Source of the DNA: Duganella sacchari
GTDB lineage: Bacteria > Pseudomonadota > Gammaproteobacteria > Burkholderiales > Burkholderiaceae_D
Direction: 5' to 3'
DNA length: 41,281 nucleotides
NCBI RefSeq assembly: GCF_900143065.1
Contig: NZ_FRCX01000022.1
Span: 1-41,281 of the forward strand
Shown here: positions 34,022 through 41,281 of the stretch, one piece after another
How positions within the stretch are numbered: position 1 is the stretch's first letter
How the letters are laid out: each line of letters begins with the position of its first letter
The notes under the pieces: model-generated
Told to the model about the DNA's origin: nothing
Databases searched by the model: none
The model's input: only the letters and a program-made list of their open reading frames with translations
Translations under genes and position numbers: made by a program

Positions 34022-34408
34022 ATGAGCATAGAAACAGTCTTTGCTTTTGACTTCGGCGTAAAACGCATCGGTGTGGCCATGGGTAACACCATGCTGCTGC
34101 AGGCGGAACCCCTCAAAGTCATCAACGCCATCGACAATGCCACGCGCTTTGCCGATATCCAGAAAATGCTCGACGAGTGGAAGCCCGCCCGGCTGGTGGT
34201 CGGGCTGCCCATGCACCCGGACGGCGCAGAACACGAAATGACGGCGCGGGCGCGCCGTTTTGCTAATCAATTGAATGGCCGCTTCAACCTGCCGGTGGAG
34301 CTGGTCGATGAACGCTATTCCTCGGCCGTGATTTCGGCCAAACGCGGCGAGGTGATTGACGACCGCGCTGCCGCCATCATTCTGCAACAATACTTCGACT
34401 CCCTATGA
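34022..34408 (+). CDS. ruvX: Putative Holliday-junction resolvase RuvX/YqgF
   Basis: This is a 128-residue RNase H-fold protein. VFAFDFGVKRIGVAMG is the first catalytic Asp motif, VVGLPMHPDGAEHEMTAR is the second region, and VDERYSSAVISAK with DDRAAAIILQQYF carries the later acidic residues. YqgF proteins are implicated in Holliday-junction resolution or in pre-16S rRNA 5'-end processing. The start directly follows the yqgE stop, and its own stop overlaps the pyrR ATG (ATGA). Confidence 0.92.
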   Translation: MSIETVFAFDFGVKRIGVAMGNTMLLQAEPLKVINAIDNATRFADIQKMLDEWKPARLVVGLPMHPDGAEHEMTARARRFANQLNGRFNLPVELVDERYSSAVISAKRGEVIDDRAAAIILQQYFDSL

Positions 34409-34911
34409 CCTTGAATCCCAACCAACTCGATGCCGAAGCGCTGTACGCGACGCTGCTGGCCGATGTGAAAGCCGGCCTGGCCGGCGTGCCGGATGTCGCG
34501 ATTGTCGGCATCCACTCCGGCGGCGCCTGGATCGCTGAACGCCTGGCGGCTGACCTGGGCCTGTCGGCGCGCTGCGGCGTGCTGGATGTGTCCTTCTACC
34601 GCGACGACTACGCCAAGAAGGGACTGCCGGCCGAGGTCAAGCCGACCAACATCACCTTTGACGTCGCCGCCGCCAACATCCTGCTGGTGGACGACGTGCT
34701 GTACACCGGCCGCACCACGCGCGCCGCCATCAACGAGCTGTTTGACTACGGCCGTCCAGCGCGCATCATGCTGGCCGCGCTGGTTGACCGTGGCGAGCGC
34801 CAGCTGCCGGTTGCCGCCGATTTCGTCGCCGCCAAGGTCGCTGTGCCTGCGGGCCAGGCGCTGGTGCTCAAGCGCACCGATGATGACAAATTCACGCTAA
34901 CTATCGAATAA
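34405..34911 (+). CDS. pyrR: PyrR: pyrimidine operon regulator/uracil phosphoribosyltransferase
   Basis: This 168-residue PRTase-fold protein has the PRPP-binding motif NILLVDDVLYTGRTTRAA and the VGIHSGGAWIAERLA region. In Firmicutes PyrR binds pyr mRNA to cause attenuation and also has UPRTase activity. In proteobacteria its regulatory role is less clear. It directly precedes pyrB (4-base gap). I saw no obvious anti-terminator leader immediately upstream of pyrB. Confidence 0.93.
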   Translation: MTLNPNQLDAEALYATLLADVKAGLAGVPDVAIVGIHSGGAWIAERLAADLGLSARCGVLDVSFYRDDYAKKGLPAEVKPTNITFDVAAANILLVDDVLYTGRTTRAAINELFDYGRPARIMLAALVDRGERQLPVAADFVAAKVAVPAGQALVLKRTDDDKFTLTIE

Positions 34912-34915
34912 GACC

Positions 34916-35881
34916 ATGCTTAATCCGCAACTGAACAAACACGGCGAGCTGCAGCACTTGCTGTCGATTGAGGGACTGCCCAAGTCCATCCTCAATCACA
35001 TTCTGGACACCGCCTCGTCCTTCGTCGGCATCTCCGACCGCGACGTCAAAAAAGTACCGCTGATGCGCGGCAAATCGGTGTTCAACCTGTTCTTCGAGAA
35101 CTCGACCCGTACCCGCACCACGTTTGAAATCGCCGCCAAGCGTCTGTCGGCGGACGTCATCAACCTGAACATCCAGGCTTCCTCGACCAGCAAGGGCGAG
35201 TCGCTGCTGGACACCATCGACAACCTGGCGGCGATGCACGCCGACATGTTCGTGGTGCGCCACGCGCAATCGGGCGCACCGTACCTGATCGCCAAGCACC
35301 TGATGGAGACCAAGCAGAATCACGTGCACGTGGTGAACGCGGGCGATGGCCGCCACGCCCACCCGACGCAAGGCCTGCTGGACATGTACACCATCCGCCA
35401 CTACAAGAAGGACTTCACCAACCTGCGCGTGGCGATTGTCGGCGACATCCTGCACAGCCGCGTGGCCCGTTCGGACATCCACGCACTGACCTCGCTGGGC
35501 GTGCCGGAAGTGCGCGCGATCGGCCCGCACACGCTGCTGCCAGGTGGCCTGGAGCAGATGGGCGTGCGCACCTTCACCAATATGGACGAAGGCCTGAAAG
35601 ACGTGGACGTCATCATCATGCTGCGTCTGCAGAATGAACGCATGAGCGGCGCGCTGCTGCCGTCGGCCGGCGAATACTTCAAGAGCTACGGCCTGACGCC
35701 GGAACGCCTGGCGCTGGCCAAGCCGGACGCCATCGTCATGCACCCGGGGCCGATGAACCGCGGCGTGGAGATCGACTCCGCCGTGGCGGATGGCGCACAG
35801 GCAGTGATCCTGCCGCAGGTGACCTTTGGTATCGCAGTCCGTATGGCTGTCATGAGCATCGTCGCAGGAACGCAAGCATGA
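34916..35881 (+). CDS. pyrB: Aspartate carbamoyltransferase catalytic subunit
   Basis: PyrB condenses carbamoyl phosphate with aspartate, the first committed step of pyrimidine synthesis. The 321-residue protein has the carbamoyl-phosphate motif FFENSTRTRTTFEIAAKRL, SSTSKGESLLDTI (80s loop), the HPTQGLLDMYTI motif and the late HPGPMNRGVEID segment. The adjacent pyrC' gene, overlapping by four bases, and the lack of a pyrI gene suggest the Pseudomonas-type PyrB-PyrC' complex rather than the E. coli type. Confidence 0.96.
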   Translation: MLNPQLNKHGELQHLLSIEGLPKSILNHILDTASSFVGISDRDVKKVPLMRGKSVFNLFFENSTRTRTTFEIAAKRLSADVINLNIQASSTSKGESLLDTIDNLAAMHADMFVVRHAQSGAPYLIAKHLMETKQNHVHVVNAGDGRHAHPTQGLLDMYTIRHYKKDFTNLRVAIVGDILHSRVARSDIHALTSLGVPEVRAIGPHTLLPGGLEQMGVRTFTNMDEGLKDVDVIIMLRLQNERMSGALLPSAGEYFKSYGLTPERLALAKPDAIVMHPGPMNRGVEIDSAVADGAQAVILPQVTFGIAVRMAVMSIVAGTQA

Positions 35882-37191
35882 ACGCATTGAATAAAAATAT
35901 CCACATCAAGAACGGCCACGTGATCGATCCGGCCAACGGCATCGACGGCCTCAACGACCTTTATATCGCCGACGGCAAAGTGCTGGCGGTAGGCGCCGCA
36001 CCGGCGGGTTTCACTGCGGACGAAACCATCGACGCGATTGGCCTGATCGTCTCGCCGGGTTTCGTCGACCTTTCGGCGCGCCTGCGCGAACCGGGCTTTG
36101 AATACAAGGCCACGCTGCAGTCGGAAATGCAGGCGGCCATGCAGGGCGGCGTCACGAGCCTGATCTGCCCACCGGACACCGATCCGGTGCTGGACGAACC
36201 AGGCCTGGTTGAAATGCTCAAACACCGCGCGCGCCAGCTGAACCAGGCGCACGTGCACCCACTGGGCGCGCTGACGGTCGGCCTGAAAGGCCAATCGCTG
36301 ACCGAGATGGTTGAACTGACCGGCTCCGGCTGCATCGGCTTCTCGCAAGCGGAAGAACCTGTCACCGACACCAATGTACTGCTGCGCGCCATGCAGTACG
36401 CCAAGACCTTCGGCTACACCGTGTGGTTGCGTCCACAGGATGCGTACATCGGCCGTGGCGGCGTGGCCGCTTCCGGTCCGCTGGCGTCGCGCCTGGGCCT
36501 GTCCGGCGTGCCCGTGATGTCCGAGACCATCGCGCTGCACACCATCTTTGAACTGATGCGCGCCACCGGCGCGCGCGTGCACCTGTGCCGCATTTCGTCG
36601 TCCGCTGCGCTGGAGCTGATCCGCAGCGCCAAGCAGGAAGGCCTGCCGGTCACCTGCGACGTCGGTGTCCACCACGTTCACCTGACGGACGCCGATATCG
36701 GTTTCTTCGATTCCAACGCGCGTTTCACGCCGCCATTCCGCAGCCAGCGCGACCGCGATGCGATCCGCCGGGGTCTGCTGGATGGCACCATCGACGCACT
36801 GTGCTCGGACCACACGCCAGTGGACGACGACGAAAAGCTGCTGCCATTTGCCGAAGCCTCGCCAGGCGCCACCGGCCTGGAACTGCTGCTGTCGCTGACG
36901 CTGAAATGGGCCGAGGACTACGCCGTGCAACAGGATACGGGAGCGCAGCGTCCACTGTCACGCGCACTGGCCCGCATCACGTCGGAAGCCGCGCGTGTCG
37001 CTGGCCTGGCCGCTGGCACGCTGTCGGTTGGCGCGGTCGCGGACGTGGTGCTGTTCGACGCCGGCGCCCACTGGACGGTGGAAGCCTCCGCCCTGGCCAG
37101 CCAGGGCAAGCACACGCCGTTCCTGGGCTATAACCTGGCGGGCCAGGTGAAAACCACCATCGTGGCCGGCCACGTTGCTTACCAACGCTGA
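35878..37191 (+). CDS. pyrC: Dihydroorotase-like protein PyrC' (PyrX), probably noncatalytic
   Basis: This is a 437-residue class I dihydroorotase homologue. The amidohydrolase fold is recognisable: NGHVIDPANG start, PGFVDLSARLREPG, GVHHVHLTD, and CSDHTP with Asp311. However, the metal-binding HxH after the first Asp (D-x-H-x-H-L-R-E-P-G) is replaced by Ser66-Ala67-Arg68, so the binuclear zinc site cannot form normally. In Pseudomonas an inactive PyrC' of this kind is needed for assembly or activity of PyrB. I infer the same here from the four-base overlap with pyrB. A functional dihydroorotase must then lie elsewhere. Confidence 0.88.
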   Translation: MNALNKNIHIKNGHVIDPANGIDGLNDLYIADGKVLAVGAAPAGFTADETIDAIGLIVSPGFVDLSARLREPGFEYKATLQSEMQAAMQGGVTSLICPPDTDPVLDEPGLVEMLKHRARQLNQAHVHPLGALTVGLKGQSLTEMVELTGSGCIGFSQAEEPVTDTNVLLRAMQYAKTFGYTVWLRPQDAYIGRGGVAASGPLASRLGLSGVPVMSETIALHTIFELMRATGARVHLCRISSSAALELIRSAKQEGLPVTCDVGVHHVHLTDADIGFFDSNARFTPPFRSQRDRDAIRRGLLDGTIDALCSDHTPVDDDEKLLPFAEASPGATGLELLLSLTLKWAEDYAVQQDTGAQRPLSRALARITSEAARVAGLAAGTLSVGAVADVVLFDAGAHWTVEASALASQGKHTPFLGYNLAGQVKTTIVAGHVAYQR

Positions 37192-37200
37192 TACGCCTGC

Positions 37201-37950
37201 ATGAAACTGTCGACGATATTCCGCCTTGCGCGGGTGCTTTTGCACGTGTTTCAGGGGATGGCGATCTGCGCTACCGTGTTCCCATGGATCGGGCTGGAGA
37301 AACGCAACGCCCATATCCGCCGCTGGTCCACCAAGCTGCTCAAACTGTGCAATGTGACGGTGGAGCACGCGGCCGGTAGCGCGCCGGTGCTGAACTGCTC
37401 CATGGTGGTGGCCAATCACGTGTCGTGGCTGGACATCTTTGTGGTGCACAGCCTTTATCCCAGCCATTTCGTGGCCAAGGCGGAGATCCGTTCCTGGCCG
37501 CTGGCGGGATGGCTAGCGGAGAAGGCGGGCACCGTGTTCATCTCGCGCGGTAACCGCCGCGACCTGCGCCACATCTTCAAAGGGCTGGTCACCAGCCTGG
37601 AACAGGGCGAACGCGTGGCCTTCTTCCCGGAGGGGACCACGGCGGCGCAGGGCAGCCTGCTGCCGTTCCACGCCAATCTGTTTGAAGCGGCGATTGACGC
37701 CAAGGTGCCGGTACAGCCGTTTGCGCTGACCTATGAGGACGCTGACGGCGGCTCGCATCCGTCGGTGGACTTCATCGGCGAAACCAGTTTTGCGGAAAGC
37801 ATCGTGTTGATCCTGAACGGTCCGCCGGTGAAAGCCAGGCTGGCCATTCTGCCGCCGCTCAGCAGCGACGGTGCGCATCGCCGCGATCTGGCAGAAGCCT
37901 CGCACAAGGCCGTCGCCGCTGCGCTGGGCGTGCCCGTCGTAGCGCACTAA
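37201..37950 (+). CDS. 1-acyl-sn-glycerol-3-phosphate acyltransferase family protein
   Basis: This 249-residue PlsC-family acyltransferase is probably peripheral to or anchored in the inner membrane by an N-terminal hydrophobic segment (VLLHVFQGMAICATVFPW). The catalytic HxxxxD motif is NHVSWLDIF, and the substrate motif FFPEGTTAAQGSLLPFHANL is also present. It would transfer an acyl chain to lysophosphatidate or a related lipid. It lies 9 bases after pyrC' and 13 bases before the LysR gene. I leave the symbol empty because paralogues of plsC are common. Confidence 0.9.
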   Translation: MKLSTIFRLARVLLHVFQGMAICATVFPWIGLEKRNAHIRRWSTKLLKLCNVTVEHAAGSAPVLNCSMVVANHVSWLDIFVVHSLYPSHFVAKAEIRSWPLAGWLAEKAGTVFISRGNRRDLRHIFKGLVTSLEQGERVAFFPEGTTAAQGSLLPFHANLFEAAIDAKVPVQPFALTYEDADGGSHPSVDFIGETSFAESIVLILNGPPVKARLAILPPLSSDGAHRRDLAEASHKAVAAALGVPVVAH

Positions 37951-37963
37951 CGGCGCCGTCATC

Positions 37964-38893
37964 ATGCCGCAGCCATCCAACAACCTGAATCTTCTGAGGT
38001 CGCTGGATGTGCTGCTGGAGACGCGCAATCTCACCACCGCCGCCGAGATACTGGGGCTGACGCAATCTGCGCTCAGCCGCCAGCTGGCGCAGCTGCGCCT
38101 TGAATATGGCGATCCCTTGCTGGTGCGGGAAGGGCAGCGCTTCCTGCTGACCCAGCGCGCGCAAGCCATGCGCGGTCCACTCAAGGCCGTGCTGGCGGCG
38201 CTGCACTCGGTGCTCGATGGTCCGGGCTTTGAACCCGCCACCTGCACCCGCACGTTTGCCATTGCCGGTTCCGATTATCTGGCCGATCACATGCTGCCCG
38301 CGCTGGTGCAGGCCATGTGCGCGCAGGCGCCTGCGGCCAGCCTGAACTTCCGGCTATGGGAACCCGGTTACTACCGCCTGCTCAGCGATGAAGGCGTGGA
38401 CCTGGTGGCCACCATTGCCGACCTGCTGCCCGAAAATCTGCACGGCCGCGCGATGGGCGAAGACCGCGCCGTGTGCCTGATGCGCGCCAGCCATCCGCTG
38501 GCGCAGCAGCCACTGACGCTGGACGATTATGTGCACGCCACACACCTGCGCATCAGCGGCGGCAGCGATAGGGACGGCGTCATCGAACAGGCGCTGGCCA
38601 GACTGGGTTTGCGGCGCGATGTGCGCCTGACGGTGCCGTTTTTTTCGGCGGCGCTACGCGTCGCCTGCAACCAGGATCTGCTGCTGACGGTGCCGGAGCA
38701 CATGGCGATCCAGTTTGCCGCAGCCACACCGCTGGTCTGGAAGCCGCTGCCGTTTGAGGTGCCCGCCTACCGCTACTGGCTGCTGTGGCATGTCCGTAAC
38801 CACCACGATCCTGCACACCAGTGGTTCCGCCAGCTGATGTTCGACGTTCTGAACCGCTTCGAACACGGCGTCACCCACTTCAACGCTCACTGA
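37964..38893 (+). CDS. LysR-family transcriptional regulator
   Basis: This is a 309-residue LTTR. The N-terminal winged helix-turn-helix (LLRSLDVLLETRNLTTAAEI, then LGLTQSALSRQLAQLR) is followed by the periplasmic-binding-protein-like effector domain (TFAIAGSDYLADHMLPALVQ onward). Signals it might recognise are unknown. It is transcribed with plsC upstream. A perfect 15-bp palindrome lies 19 bases after its stop and upstream of the SGNH hydrolase gene, which is a natural candidate target, though this is inference. Confidence 0.93.
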   Translation: MPQPSNNLNLLRSLDVLLETRNLTTAAEILGLTQSALSRQLAQLRLEYGDPLLVREGQRFLLTQRAQAMRGPLKAVLAALHSVLDGPGFEPATCTRTFAIAGSDYLADHMLPALVQAMCAQAPAASLNFRLWEPGYYRLLSDEGVDLVATIADLLPENLHGRAMGEDRAVCLMRASHPLAQQPLTLDDYVHATHLRISGGSDRDGVIEQALARLGLRRDVRLTVPFFSAALRVACNQDLLLTVPEHMAIQFAAATPLVWKPLPFEVPAYRYWLLWHVRNHHDPAHQWFRQLMFDVLNRFEHGVTHFNAH

Positions 38894-38911
38894 GCTCAGC
38901 ATGCGCGGCGT

Positions 38912-38926
38912 GCATACCGGGTATGC
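38912..38926. promoter_or_regulatory. Perfect 15-bp palindrome between lysR and the SGNH hydrolase gene
   Basis: GCATACC-G-GGTATGC has exact 7-bp arms around a single G. It contains the ATAC...GTAT core seen at some LysR-type sites, though without the usual longer spacing. It has no T-tract and is 71 bases upstream of the hydrolase ATG. It fits an operator for a dimeric regulator, possibly the adjacent LysR protein. Confidence 0.4.
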
Positions 38927-38933
38927 GGCCAAC

Positions 38934-38982
38934 GCTGTTGATCTGCCCCTGCGGCATCCGTAGACTGGCCGCACTCAACAGC
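38934..38982 (+). promoter_or_regulatory. Nested hairpin in the leader of the SGNH hydrolase gene
   Basis: The outer stem GCTGTTGA / TCAACAGC (38934-38941 and 38975-38982) is exact over 8 bp. The inner stem GCGGC / GCCGC (38951-38955 and 38968-38972) closes a 12-base loop. The structure ends four bases before the AGGA ribosome-binding site (38987-38990) and 15 before the ATG, so it could affect translation or mRNA stability. Structure only; no known class was recognised. Confidence 0.4.
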
Positions 38983-38997
38983 CGACAGGATGGTCCG

Positions 38998-40188
38998 ATG
39001 ATGCGTGTGGTGGTAGCTCTGTTATGTTTGCTGGCGTCGGCATGGAGTATGGCCGCGCCGGACTGGGTCAGCAGCTGGACGGCGGCGCCGGACAGTGCCG
39101 GGCCGGCCATGCAGCCACAGACCATCCGCCAGGTGGTGCGCACCAGTGCCGGTGGCAGCCAGCTGCGCATCCGCCTGTCGAATGCCTACGGACTGACGGC
39201 AGTGACGATAGGGCCGGTGCGTGTCGCCCGGCGCGTGGGAGACGCCGCCATCGATCCCGCCAGCGACCGCGTGGTGCGCTTTGACGGCCAGCCGGCTGTC
39301 ACCATTGCGCCGGGCCAGAGCGTGGTCAGCGACGCCGTGGCGCTGCCGGTGGCGACCCTGCAGGAACTGGCGATCAGCCTGTATCTGCCGGAGGGCGCCA
39401 GCCGCGCCAGCATCCACGGCGAAGGCTTGCAGACAGTTTATCTGGCGCCAGGGGCGGATACCACCGCAGCGCCCGTTCTTTTGGCGGCGCAAACGGATGA
39501 CAGCCGCTATTTCCTGGCTGGCGTAGAGGTGCTCTCCGCCAGCGATGCACGCGCCGTGGTGGTGCTGGGCGATTCGATTGCCGATGGCGTCGGCGCGACC
39601 GCCAACGCCTATGCGCGCTGGCCGGATGTGCTGGCGGCGCGGTTGGCGCCGGCATCGATGGCGGTGGTGAATGCCGGCATCGCCGGCAACCGCCTGATCC
39701 GTGATGCGGTCCCGCCGTTTGTCGGCTCCAGCATGTTGGGGCGGCTGCTGCGCGATGCGCTCGACCAGGCGGGCGTGCGCTGGATCGTGCTGCACGCGGG
39801 CAGCAACGACATCAATGCTGGCGACATGCTGGCCACGCCGGACCAACAGGCCTCGGCGCAAGACATCGTCGACGGCATGCAGACGCTGATACGGCGCGCG
39901 CACCAGCGCGGCGTCAAGGTATGCGGCGCAACCCTGCTGCCGTATGGCGGCGTCGGCGCACCGTTTGTGTACACGGCGGCCGGCGAGGCCAAGCGCCAGG
40001 CGGTCAACGCCTGGATACGCAGCACCAGTCTGCTGGACGCCATGGTGGATTTTGACGCACAGCTGCGCGATCCATCACAGCCGGAGCGGCTGCTGCCGTC
40101 CTATGGCAGTGGCGACCATCTGCATCCGAATGACCGCGGCTACCAGGTGATGGCGGCGCTTATGCCTGCTTTGCTGCTTTCGCACTGA
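38998..40188 (+). CDS. Secreted SGNH/GDSL hydrolase
   Basis: This is a 396-residue esterase/lipase-type protein. The N-terminal signal peptide (MMRVVVALLCLLASAWSMA, cleavage expected before APDW) directs it to the periplasm or outside. An N-terminal beta-rich region (residues 25-180) precedes the SGNH fold. Block I is VVLGDSIADG with Ser193, block II NAGIAGNRL, block III HAGSNDINAG, and block V GDHLHPNDRGYQ with Asp373 and His376. The start at 38998 has AGGA seven bases upstream; an extension from 38821 would overlap lysR and destroy the signal peptide. Substrate unknown; xylan or pectin esters are possible. Confidence 0.88.
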   Translation: MMRVVVALLCLLASAWSMAAPDWVSSWTAAPDSAGPAMQPQTIRQVVRTSAGGSQLRIRLSNAYGLTAVTIGPVRVARRVGDAAIDPASDRVVRFDGQPAVTIAPGQSVVSDAVALPVATLQELAISLYLPEGASRASIHGEGLQTVYLAPGADTTAAPVLLAAQTDDSRYFLAGVEVLSASDARAVVVLGDSIADGVGATANAYARWPDVLAARLAPASMAVVNAGIAGNRLIRDAVPPFVGSSMLGRLLRDALDQAGVRWIVLHAGSNDINAGDMLATPDQQASAQDIVDGMQTLIRRAHQRGVKVCGATLLPYGGVGAPFVYTAAGEAKRQAVNAWIRSTSLLDAMVDFDAQLRDPSQPERLLPSYGSGDHLHPNDRGYQVMAALMPALLLSH

Positions 40189-41029
40189 TCTGCTGGAATT
40201 CCGGGCACTGCACCTGCAGCAGGCTGCGGTCTTCCAGGCACACGGCAGATAATTGTCCGCCCCATACGCAGCCGCTATCGAGGCCGATCAGGTTGGACTC
40301 CAGCTTCAGGCCCAGCGCCGACCAGTGGCCGAACACCACGGTCTCGCGCGCACTGCGGCGGCCGGGCACGTCGAACCACGGCATCAGGCCGCTGGACGGA
40401 TCGGCGGTGCCGCTTTCCTTCATCTTGAAGTCCATCACGCCATCGGCCGAGCAGAAGCGCAGGCGCGTCATGGCATTGATGATGCAGCGCAGCCGGTCCG
40501 CACCGTGTAGCGCATCCGACCACTGGGCCGGTTCATTGCCATACATCTCGGCCAGAAATTCTGCGGCCTGCTCGCTGCGCAGCATGGTTTCCACCTCGCC
40601 CGCCAGGGCCATGGCTTGCGCAGCCGTCCATTGCGGCAGCAGGCCGGCATGCACCAGCACGTGATGGTCGACGCGGATCGCCAGCGGACGGTGGCGTATC
40701 CAGTCAATCAATTCCTCGCGGTCGGGCGCATGCAGGATCTCGGCCAGCGTATCGGATTTGTGCTCGGGCCGGATGCCATACGCCACGGCCAGCAGGTGCA
40801 GGTCATGGTTGCCCAGCACGCTGTCGATGAGGCCGCCACTGGCCATGGCCAGTTTGCGGACATGGCGCAGCGTGGCCAGCGAATCGGGGCCACGGTTGAT
40901 CAGGTCGCCCGCAAACAGGATGGCAGGCTCCGCCACGCCATCGGCGGCGGCGTGTTCGCGTATGCGGTCGAGCATCGCCAGAGCCTGCTCATGGCAGCCC
41001 TGCAAATCCCCGATTACATAGGTTTTCAT
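40160..41029 (-). CDS. apaH: Symmetrical bis(5'-nucleosyl)-tetraphosphatase
   Basis: ApaH hydrolyses diadenosine tetraphosphate to two ADP and can also remove Np4N caps from RNA. The 289-residue metallophosphatase has all family motifs: YVIGDLQGCHEQ, FAGDLINRGPDSL, VLGNHDLHLLAV and VHAGLLPQW. I chose the ATG at 41029 (MKTYVIGDLQG); the longer reading from 41101 adds 24 unconserved residues. Its last 29 bases overlap the end of the SGNH hydrolase gene on the other strand. Confidence 0.95.
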   Translation of the reverse strand: MKTYVIGDLQGCHEQALAMLDRIREHAAADGVAEPAILFAGDLINRGPDSLATLRHVRKLAMASGGLIDSVLGNHDLHLLAVAYGIRPEHKSDTLAEILHAPDREELIDWIRHRPLAIRVDHHVLVHAGLLPQWTAAQAMALAGEVETMLRSEQAAEFLAEMYGNEPAQWSDALHGADRLRCIINAMTRLRFCSADGVMDFKMKESGTADPSSGLMPWFDVPGRRSARETVVFGHWSALGLKLESNLIGLDSGCVWGGQLSAVCLEDRSLLQVQCPEFQQISAKAAKQA

Positions 41030-41061
41030 AGGAATACTCGCTGGTTCGTTGCTTGGGAATC

Positions 41062-41100
41062 TGAAATACCCTGAATTTTCCCCGGATATCGGGTACTTCA
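41062..41100. promoter_or_regulatory. Imperfect inverted repeat in the apaH-rfbB divergent gap
   Basis: TGAAATACCC (41062-41071) pairs with GGGTACTTCA (41091-41100), nine of ten positions, with a 19-base spacer. The gap (41030-41150) separates divergent apaH and rfbB, so an operator or a leader hairpin for either gene is plausible. A TAAAAT box at 41103-41108 could be a -10 for rfbB. Confidence 0.35.
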
Positions 41101-41150
41101 CATAAAATCATGTCTACCGACTAATTTTGACTCTTGCTGCGGGATACTAA

Positions 41151-41281
41151 ATGATTTTTGTAACGGGTGGTGCTGGTTTTATAGGCTCGAATTTCGTCCT
41201 CGACTGGCTGGCTCAGTCGGATGAGCCTGTTCTTAACTACGACAAGCTGACCTACGCCGGTAATCTCAACAACCTGGCGTC
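41151..41281 (+). CDS. rfbB: dTDP-glucose 4,6-dehydratase (partial, first 43 codons)
   Basis: This is the N-terminus of an extended short-chain dehydrogenase: MIFVTGGAGFIGSNFVLDWL holds the NAD-binding GGAGFIG loop. It is followed by NYDKLTYAGNLNNLAS, which is diagnostic for RfbB/RmlB. The enzyme makes dTDP-4-keto-6-deoxyglucose for dTDP-rhamnose and surface polysaccharide. The gene is cut by the window end; rfbD, rfbA and rfbC would be expected next. The base composition of this stretch is a little more AT-rich than the preceding genes. Confidence 0.92.
   Translation, partial: MIFVTGGAGFIGSNFVLDWLAQSDEPVLNYDKLTYAGNLNNLA

Noticed and set aside
38821..38997. Upstream extension of the SGNH hydrolase reading frame
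   Set aside because: It overlaps lysR and would bury the signal peptide; the ATG at 38998 has a good ribosome-binding site.
41127..41148. TTGACT and GATACT as an rfbB promoter
   Set aside because: The spacing is only about 10 bases, too short for a sigma-70 promoter, and it would leave the start codon inside the promoter.

Overview
This is a GC-rich bacterial chromosome segment, most likely from a betaproteobacterium of the Burkholderiales and probably the family Oxalobacteraceae (Massilia/Duganella/Janthinobacterium-like). That placement rests on codon usage, on the gene order aroQ-accB-accC-prmA-DUF3426-kinase, and on the order yqgE-ruvX-pyrR-pyrB-pyrC'. It was made from the sequence alone, without a database search. 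Coding density is very high. No gene-free stretch exceeds 300 bases, and no rRNA, tRNA or CRISPR array was seen.

Layout. Positions 1-362 hold the start of an IS3-type insertion sequence (OrfA, running off the left edge), which ends beside a strong bidirectional terminator. From 447 to 7674, on the minus strand, lie an unknown protein, a TlpA-like thioredoxin, AroQ, AccB, AccC, PrmA, a zinc-ribbon/DUF3426 membrane protein and a PfkB-type kinase. From 7759 to 15815, on the plus strand, come Mpl (peptidoglycan recycling), a YqiA-like esterase, UbiC, an RNase II-family nuclease, a TonB-like protein, AroE, MtgA and CorA; several start codons overlap the preceding stop. A small unknown protein (15816-16319, minus) faces CorA. 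Positions 16459-19522 encode an ABC importer with a fused double permease and an ATPase carrying a C-terminal extension; no substrate-binding protein is present. A lower-GC gene for an unknown four-helix membrane protein (19486-20100, minus) overlaps the ATPase gene tail to tail. HemL and a ThiD-like kinase (minus) follow.

Positions 22433-31791 carry rubredoxin followed by a Pil-Chp chemosensory cluster (pilG, pilH, pilI, pilJ, chpA/pilL), which probably controls type IV pilus twitching. Its methylation enzymes are not in the window. A photolyase gene (minus) overlaps the end of chpA. Positions 33365-37950 form a yqgE-ruvX-pyrR-pyrB-pyrC'-plsC run, in which the dihydroorotase-like protein lacks the metal-binding HxH motif and is probably a structural partner of aspartate carbamoyltransferase. 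A LysR regulator, a secreted SGNH/GDSL hydrolase with a structured leader, ApaH (minus) and the first 43 codons of rfbB (start of a dTDP-sugar locus) close the window.

Most of the window is housekeeping. The parts least explained by known families are the 19486-20100 membrane protein, the orphan ABC importer, the diverged ThiD-like protein, and several inverted repeats in intergenic regions.
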